A stretch of DNA of 15,165 nt, taken from positions 1 through 15,165 of the forward strand of contig JAHWKP010000022.1 of assembly GCA_019347775.1 (NCBI GenBank). The letters are read 5' to 3'. The notes beneath the pieces are model-generated. The model saw only the letters and a list, made by a program, of their open reading frames with translations, made no database searches and was not told the DNA's origin. This document shows, piece by piece, positions 11,148-15,165 of this stretch. The stretch's first letter is position 1, and every line of letters begins with the position of its first letter. This DNA is from Actinomycetota bacterium. GTDB lineage: Bacteria; Actinomycetota; Acidimicrobiia; Acidimicrobiales; JAHWKP01. The position numbers and the translations under genes are program-made.

Positions 11148-12718
11148 GGGTGGCGACCTACACCCGAATCTCCACCGACGAGGAGCACCAGCCCAACTCC
11201 CTGGAGGCGCAGGCCACCAGGCTGGGCAGCTACATCGCCAGCCAGGAGGGCTGGGAGTTGGTGCGGCAGTTCTCCGACCAGATGACCGGGGCCACCACCG
11301 AGCGCCCCGACCTCCAGCGGATGCTGACCGAGGCCCGGGCGGGACGCTTCGACCTGCTGCTGGTCTACCGGGTGGACCGCTTTTCGCGAAGCGTGCGCGG
11401 CCTGGCGCAGTTGCTGGACGAGCTCGACAAGGCGGGCGTGGCCTTCCGCAGCGCCACCGAGCCCTTCGACACCACGACGCCGGCGGGCCGGATGATGGTG
11501 CAGATGCTCGGCGTGTTCGCCGAGTTCGAGCGCGCCACCATCGTCGACCGGGTCATCGCCGGCATGGAGCGCAAGGCGGCGCGCGGCGAGTGGACCGCCG
11601 GTGGCCCACCCTTCGGCTACCGGCTCGACTCCGCGACCGGCCACCTCGTGGTGGTGGAGGACGAGGCGCCGCTGGTGCCCATCGTGTTCGACCTGTACCT
11701 CACCAAGCGCATGGGGGCGCGCTCGATCGCCAACTGGCTCAACGAGCGGGGGCATCGGACCAAGTACGGCAAGCCGTGGTCGCACATGTCCGTGCTGACG
11801 GTGCTGCGCAACCGGGCCTATGTGGGCGAGGTGTTCTTCCGGGACCGCTACCACAAGGCGCCCCACCCGCCGCTGGTCGACGTCGAGGTGTTCGACGCCG
11901 TGCAGGAGCTTCGGGCGGGGCGGGGCGAGAACCTGTCCAAGCGCGCCGCGAACTCCTCGGCCTACCTGCTGTCGGGCCTCGTGGTCTGCTCCATGTGCGG
12001 CAAGCGCTTCGTCGGCAACATCGCCGGCGGCAGCCGCTATCGCTACCGCTACTACACCTGCTTCACCCGCCAGCGATACGGCAAGGAGTCCTGCCCCACC
12101 GACCGGCTGCCGGCCGAGGAACTGGACCAGGCCGTGCTCGACTCTCTGCTCGCCCTCTACGAGGAGGTGGACCTGTTCGAGCGGGCCGCAGACGCCGCAC
12201 GGCAGCGCGCCTCGGCCGAGCGCGAGCGGCTGCTGACCGAGCTGGAGGCGGTCGAGGCCGAGCTTCGCAAGGGCGACGACGCCATCGAGCGCTACCTGCT
12301 GGCCTTCGAGGCCGGGACGCTGACCGACGCAACGTGCAGCAAGCGTCTCGACGCCATCGCCGACCGCGCCGTCGAACTGCGCGCCCGGCGGGTCGACCTG
12401 TCCTCGGCGCTGGAGGACGAGCCGCGTGCGCCGAGCGAGGCCCAGGTCGCCAAGGTCCGCAAGCTGATCCTGAAGGCGATGAAGGACGGGAGCATGGCCG
12501 AGCGCAAGGTGTTGATGAACGCCTTGGTCCACGAGGTCACGGTGACGAGCCGCGCCGACGTGGTGCCGGTGTTCCGCTTCCCGTCGCCGTTGCTGGCTGA
12601 CGGGAAAGTTCGCCCATTGGCGCGATCGGCGCCCTCGGCAGGACTCGAACCTGCGCACACGGCTCCGGAGGCCGATGCTCTATCCGCTGAGCTACGAGGG
12701 CGGGAGCCCTCATCGTAG
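11144..12718 (+). CDS. Large serine recombinase (element integrase)
   Basis: A 524-residue protein with the full large-serine-recombinase architecture: resolvase domain from residue 1 (VATYTRISTDEE, catalytic Ser10; YRVDRFSRS at 75-83; FAEFERATIVDRV at 125-137), recombinase domain (GGPPFGYRLD at 153-162, GARSIANWLNERGHRT, VLTVLRNRAYVG), zinc ribbon with Cys282, Cys285, Cys306 and Cys317, then a coiled-coil region (about 345-420). ATG 11144 has GGAGG 9 nt upstream and overlaps the previous stop. The open frame continues through an antisense tRNA gene: residues 496-519 are the complement of tRNA-Arg, so the C-terminus beyond about 500 comes from the target site. It is presumed to integrate and excise the island at the 14-bp repeats. 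Confidence 0.93.
   Translation: MRVATYTRISTDEEHQPNSLEAQATRLGSYIASQEGWELVRQFSDQMTGATTERPDLQRMLTEARAGRFDLLLVYRVDRFSRSVRGLAQLLDELDKAGVAFRSATEPFDTTTPAGRMMVQMLGVFAEFERATIVDRVIAGMERKAARGEWTAGGPPFGYRLDSATGHLVVVEDEAPLVPIVFDLYLTKRMGARSIANWLNERGHRTKYGKPWSHMSVLTVLRNRAYVGEVFFRDRYHKAPHPPLVDVEVFDAVQELRAGRGENLSKRAANSSAYLLSGLVVCSMCGKRFVGNIAGGSRYRYRYYTCFTRQRYGKESCPTDRLPAEELDQAVLDSLLALYEEVDLFERAADAARQRASAERERLLTELEAVEAELRKGDDAIERYLLAFEAGTLTDATCSKRLDAIADRAVELRARRVDLSSALEDEPRAPSEAQVAKVRKLILKAMKDGSMAERKVLMNALVHEVTVTSRADVVPVFRFPSPLLADGKVRPLARSAPSAGLEPAHTAPEADALSAELRGREPSS
12629..12642. repeat. Right attachment site (14-bp direct repeat, copy 2)
   Basis: GCGCCCTCGGCAGG, identical to 1138-1151, covers the discriminator base, the 3' acceptor strand and the first T-stem bases of tRNA-Arg. 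It lies within the 3' part of the recombinase gene. Confidence 0.65.
12630..12701 (-). tRNA. tRNA-Arg (anticodon CCG)
   Basis: The reverse strand folds as a full cloverleaf of 72 nt: acceptor GCCCTCG/CGAGGGC (7 bp, perfect), D stem GCTC/GAGC, anticodon arm with loop CTCCGGA and anticodon CCG at 12668-12666, T stem GCAGG/CCTGC with loop TTCGAGT, and discriminator G. The top anticodon-stem pair is a T-T mismatch. CCA is not encoded. It reads CGG codons. Its gene lies antisense to the end of the recombinase frame and its 3' end is the element's insertion point; argS lies close by. Confidence 0.95.
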
Positions 12719-12749
12719 CGGGGTCGAGCGCGGCGGCAGCCGGCCGCCC

Positions 12750-12755
12750 TACGCT
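12750..12755 (+). promoter_or_regulatory. -10 box of the response-regulator gene (leaderless geometry)
   Basis: TACGCT ends 7 nt before ATG 12763, and there is no Shine-Dalgarno in the intervening GGCGCGA. No clear -35 is seen. Confidence 0.4.
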
Positions 12756-12762
12756 GGCGCGA

Positions 12763-13143
12763 ATGCCCAACGGCACTGTTCTCGTCGTGGACGACGATGT
12801 CGTCATCCAGAAGCTCCTCCAGGTCAACTTCGAGATGGAGGGCTACGACGTCATGACCGCCGGCGACGGCGAGGAGGGCCTCGCCAAGGCCCAAGCTGAG
12901 CACCCCGACGCCATCGTGCTCGACGTGATGATGCCCAAGATGGACGGCCTCGAGGTCGCCCGCCGCCTCAAGTCCGACGACGCCACCCGGTCGATCCCCA
13001 TCATCCTCCTCAGCGCCAAGGCCCAGCAGGCCGACGTCCAAGCAGGCCAGGCCACCGGGGCCGACGAGTACCTCACCAAGCCGTTCGACCCGCTCGAGCT
13101 GCTGCAACGGGTCGGTGCCCTCATCGAGCGCACCCGCTCCTGA
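12763..13143 (+). CDS. Single-domain response regulator (CheY-like receiver)
   Basis: A 126-residue protein that is a receiver domain and nothing else. The acidic pocket is VLVVDDD (6-12), the phosphoacceptor Asp54 lies in IVLDVMMPKMDG (51-62), Ser84 is in PIILLSAKA and Lys106 in DEYLTKPFDP. All key residues are present, so it should be phosphorylated by a histidine kinase. With no output domain it must act by protein-protein contact or as a phosphorelay intermediate. No kinase is encoded nearby. Its gene is convergent with argS, the stops being 7 bp apart. It lies on the chromosomal side of the tRNA and is not part of the mobile element. Confidence 0.92.
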   Translation: MPNGTVLVVDDDVVIQKLLQVNFEMEGYDVMTAGDGEEGLAKAQAEHPDAIVLDVMMPKMDGLEVARRLKSDDATRSIPIILLSAKAQQADVQAGQATGADEYLTKPFDPLELLQRVGALIERTRS

Positions 13144-13150
13144 CGCAGCC

Positions 13151-14872
13151 CTACATCCGCTCGGGCGTCTCGATTCCCAGCAGGTCCAGCCCGGTGGCCA
13201 ACACCCGGGCCGTCAGCGCGGCCACGAGCAGTCGGGACGATCGCAGTGCATCGGACTCCGCCCGCAGGACCGGGCACGACTCGTAGAACGCGGTGAACTC
13301 GGAGGCCACCTCGAACACATAGGTGCACAACCGATGCGGCTCCAAATGCTGCGCCGTCGTGTGCACCGCGTCGTTGAAGCCGAGCAACGCCAGCACCAGC
13401 GCTCGCTCGGCCGGATGCTCGACCACCACCGGTCCCGCCGGCACGCACCCCTCCGCCTCGGCACGACGCAGCATGGAGCGGATGCGGGCGTGCGCGTACT
13501 GAAGGTACGGCGCCGTGTTCCCCTCCTTGGCCAGCATCCGGTCCCAGTCGAACACGTAGTCCTTCACCCGGTCGTTGAAGAGATCGAAGTACTTCACGCC
13601 CCCGATCCCAACGGCCCGGGCCACCGCCGCCTGCTCCGCATCGGACAGCTCCGGCGACTTGTCGGCGACGACGGCCGCCGCCCGCTCCACCGCCTCCGAC
13701 AAGAGGTCCGCCAGCTTCACGGTGTCGCCCTCACGGGTCCTGAAGGGCCGCCCGTCCGGCCCCAGGATCGTGCCGAACGCCACATGCTCGGCTCGCACCC
13801 CCTCGAGCCACCCCGCCTGCTGCGCGACGGCGAACAACATGGCGAAGTGATGGCCCTGCCTGGCATCGACGACGTACGCGATCCGCGTCGCTCGCAGCTC
13901 GCGCACCCGATAGCGGATCGCCGCCAGGTCGGTCGCCGCGTAGCCGTACCCGCCGTCGGACTTCCGCACGATCAACGGCAGGGGAGTGCCGTCTCGCCCC
14001 GTGAACCCCGGCGGGAACGCGCACAGCGCGCCCTCGTCCATTCGCAACAAGCCCAGCGACTCCAACTCCGCCACCGTCTCGTCGAGCAGCGAGTTGTAGA
14101 ACGACTCGCCCCGCACGTCGCCCGGCTCGAGGGTGACGCCGAGCCGCGCGTAGCCCATCTCGAAGTGCCGTTGCGATTCGGCGACCAGCGCGTCCCAGCG
14201 GGCCAACGTCGACGGGTCGCCCCCCTGCAACGCCACCACGCGCTTGCGGGCCCGCTCGGCGAACGACTCGTCGTCCTTGAATCGCTGCGATGCCTCCTGG
14301 TACAGCGCGTTGAGATCGGCGATGCCTCCGCCGTCGAGCCCCTGGTCGACCAGGTGCTCGATCAGCATCCCGAACTGGGTGCCCCAGTCGCCCAGGTGGT
14401 TCTGGCGCACGACCTGGTGCCCGAGGTAACCGAGCACCCGCACCAGCGCGTCGCCGATCACCGTCGAGCGCAGGTGCCCGACGTGCATCTCCTTGGCGAC
14501 GTTCGGCGACGAGTAGTCGACCACCACCGTCTCCGGCGCTCCGACCACGGCGACGCCCAAACGCGCATCCGAAGCCGCGGCCTCCACGGCGGCGCCCAAC
14601 CACGACGGCCGCAGCGTCACGTTCACGAAGCCGGGACCGGCGACCTCCACCTTCTCCACGGCATCGCCGAGCGACAGGTGATCGACGATCGTCTGCGCCA
14701 CCTCACGCGGTGGCCGGCCGACCTCCTTGGCGATCGCCATGGCCCCGTTGATCTGGAAGTCGCCGAACTGCTCCCGCTGCGACCGACGCACCACCGGGTC
14801 GAACGGGCGCCCGAACGCAGCCGTGATCGCCGCCGTACCCGCCGCTTCCAACAGTGCCAGGGGATCGCGCAT
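13151..14872 (-). CDS. argS: Arginyl-tRNA synthetase
   Basis: A 573-residue class I aminoacyl-tRNA synthetase that charges tRNA-Arg with arginine. Seen in order: N-terminal Add1 domain (1-90, with QREQFGDFQINGAMAIAKEV), the class I signature SSPNVAKEMHVGHLRST with HVGH at 130-133, GDWGTQFG (161-168), FRTREGDTVKL in place of a canonical KMSKS as usual in bacterial ArgS, YLQYAHARIRSM, and the C-terminal DALR anticodon-binding domain ending LGIETPERM. ATG 14872 is chosen because it begins the Add1 domain; the frame is open 93 codons further but without homology and into lysA. A TTGACG/GACGAT promoter lies just upstream. Length is normal for the family. Confidence 0.97.
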   Translation of the reverse strand: MRDPLALLEAAGTAAITAAFGRPFDPVVRRSQREQFGDFQINGAMAIAKEVGRPPREVAQTIVDHLSLGDAVEKVEVAGPGFVNVTLRPSWLGAAVEAAASDARLGVAVVGAPETVVVDYSSPNVAKEMHVGHLRSTVIGDALVRVLGYLGHQVVRQNHLGDWGTQFGMLIEHLVDQGLDGGGIADLNALYQEASQRFKDDESFAERARKRVVALQGGDPSTLARWDALVAESQRHFEMGYARLGVTLEPGDVRGESFYNSLLDETVAELESLGLLRMDEGALCAFPPGFTGRDGTPLPLIVRKSDGGYGYAATDLAAIRYRVRELRATRIAYVVDARQGHHFAMLFAVAQQAGWLEGVRAEHVAFGTILGPDGRPFRTREGDTVKLADLLSEAVERAAAVVADKSPELSDAEQAAVARAVGIGGVKYFDLFNDRVKDYVFDWDRMLAKEGNTAPYLQYAHARIRSMLRRAEAEGCVPAGPVVVEHPAERALVLALLGFNDAVHTTAQHLEPHRLCTYVFEVASEFTAFYESCPVLRAESDALRSSRLLVAALTARVLATGLDLLGIETPERM

Positions 14873-14881
14873 TTGACCGCC

Positions 14882-14911
14882 ATCGTCCGTGGCCCGAACC
14901 GGTAGCGTCAA
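14882..14911 (-). promoter_or_regulatory. argS promoter
   Basis: On the reverse strand TTGACG (14911-14906) and GACGAT (14887-14882) are 18 bp apart; the -10 ends 9 nt before ATG 14872, giving a very short or no leader. The -35 overlaps the divergent lysA -10 box. Confidence 0.5.
14903..14908 (+). promoter_or_regulatory. Candidate -10 box of lysA
   Basis: TAGCGT fits TAnnnT. A start of transcription 7 nt downstream would fall at ATT 14915, the first codon of a reading frame (ATT CAC GCA CTT) in register with lysA. It shares bases with the argS -35 on the other strand. Confidence 0.35.
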
Positions 14912-14944
14912 ACCATTCACGCACTTCCCCTCTCCCTGCTGCCG

Positions 14945-15165
14945 ATGACGGCCGAGGTGGGCGCCGACGGGCGCCTGTCGATCGGCGGCGTCGACCTGCT
15001 CTCGTTGGCCGAAGAGGTGGGCACCCCCGCCTTCGTCTACGACGAGGCCCACCTGCGCGCCCGATGCCGTGAGGCCGTCGAGGCGTGGGGCGACGGCGTC
15101 GCCTATGCCTCCAAAGCCTTCCTCTGCAAGGCCATGGCGGCCCTCGCCCACGAGGAAGGCATGTG
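14945..15165 (+). CDS. lysA: Diaminopimelate decarboxylase, N-terminal part (partial)
   Basis: The frame runs off the window end. It encodes DGRLSIGGVDLLSLAEEVGT, then PAFVYDEAHLRARCREAV and GVAYASKAFLCKAMAALAHE, the N-terminal region of the PLP-dependent diaminopimelate decarboxylases that make lysine from meso-diaminopimelate. Lys57 in YASKAF is the cofactor-binding lysine. ATG 14945 is the first standard start in this stretch but has no ribosome site, and the frame upstream reads HALPLSLLP, which looks like native LysA N-terminus. Translation may therefore begin earlier, at ATT 14915 or a CTG. The gene is divergent from argS with overlapping promoters; both are amino-acid/translation housekeeping genes. 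Confidence 0.9.
   Translation, partial: MTAEVGADGRLSIGGVDLLSLAEEVGTPAFVYDEAHLRARCREAVEAWGDGVAYASKAFLCKAMAALAHEEGM

Noticed and set aside
11138..12658. 506-codon reverse open frame opposite the recombinase
   Set aside because: Pure shadow of a serine recombinase with catalytic and zinc-ribbon motifs.
13115..14905. 596-codon forward open frame opposite argS
   Set aside because: Antisense of a full-length arginyl-tRNA synthetase; Arg/His/Leu-rich.
1..15165. CRISPR array, IS element with terminal repeats, or rRNA
   Set aside because: No regularly spaced repeat units, no transposase and no rRNA sequence were seen anywhere in the window.

Overview
The window is high-GC DNA of actinobacterial type. 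A mycothiol-dependent enzyme family is encoded at 2723-3553, many starts lack a Shine-Dalgarno and instead follow a TAnnnT -10 box by 6-7 nt (leaderless arrangement), and argS, lysA and a response regulator occupy the right edge. The class cannot be fixed from sequence alone; an Acidimicrobiia-like actinobacterium is my guess.

Layout. (1) 1-1137, left flank: the 3' end of a pRiA4b ORF-3-like gene, then a reverse-strand HigB/HigA-type toxin-antitoxin operon with a second internal promoter. (2) About 1138-12642, a probable integrated mobile element of about 11.5 kb. It is bounded by an exact 14-bp direct repeat (1138-1151 and 12629-12642), which at the right end is the 3' end of an intact tRNA-Arg(CCG) gene. 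A large serine recombinase gene lies against the right boundary. (3) From 12643, chromosomal housekeeping DNA: the rest of the tRNA, a single-domain response regulator, argS (reverse) and the 5' end of lysA.

Inside the element, left to right: a TetR / SRPBCC / mycothiol-dependent-enzyme operon; two convergent immunity-type genes (DUF2019 and DUF1963); a small gene with a structured leader; a reverse-strand RHH antitoxin / Doc toxin pair sandwiched between two 108-bp copies (92% identical) of the 3' end of a lost gene; a replication-relaxation gene; a Shedu (DUF4263) nuclease gene; a convergent gene whose N-terminus looks like a nucleoside-deoxyribosyltransferase/TIR-type domain fused to a long C-terminal region I do not recognise; a second small gene with a near copy of the structured leader; a small His/Asp-rich ORF; and the recombinase.

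The element reads as a decayed conjugative or mobilisable island (replication-relaxation gene kept, coupling-type gene reduced to 3' stubs) carrying anti-phage and stability cargo. The most interesting points are the att-site logic, which predicts a different recombinase C-terminus in the circular form; the Shedu plus NDT/TIR-like pair; the doc cassette between repeats whose differences are mostly synonymous; and the duplicated hairpin leaders. All functional statements are from family recognition by eye; no searches were run.
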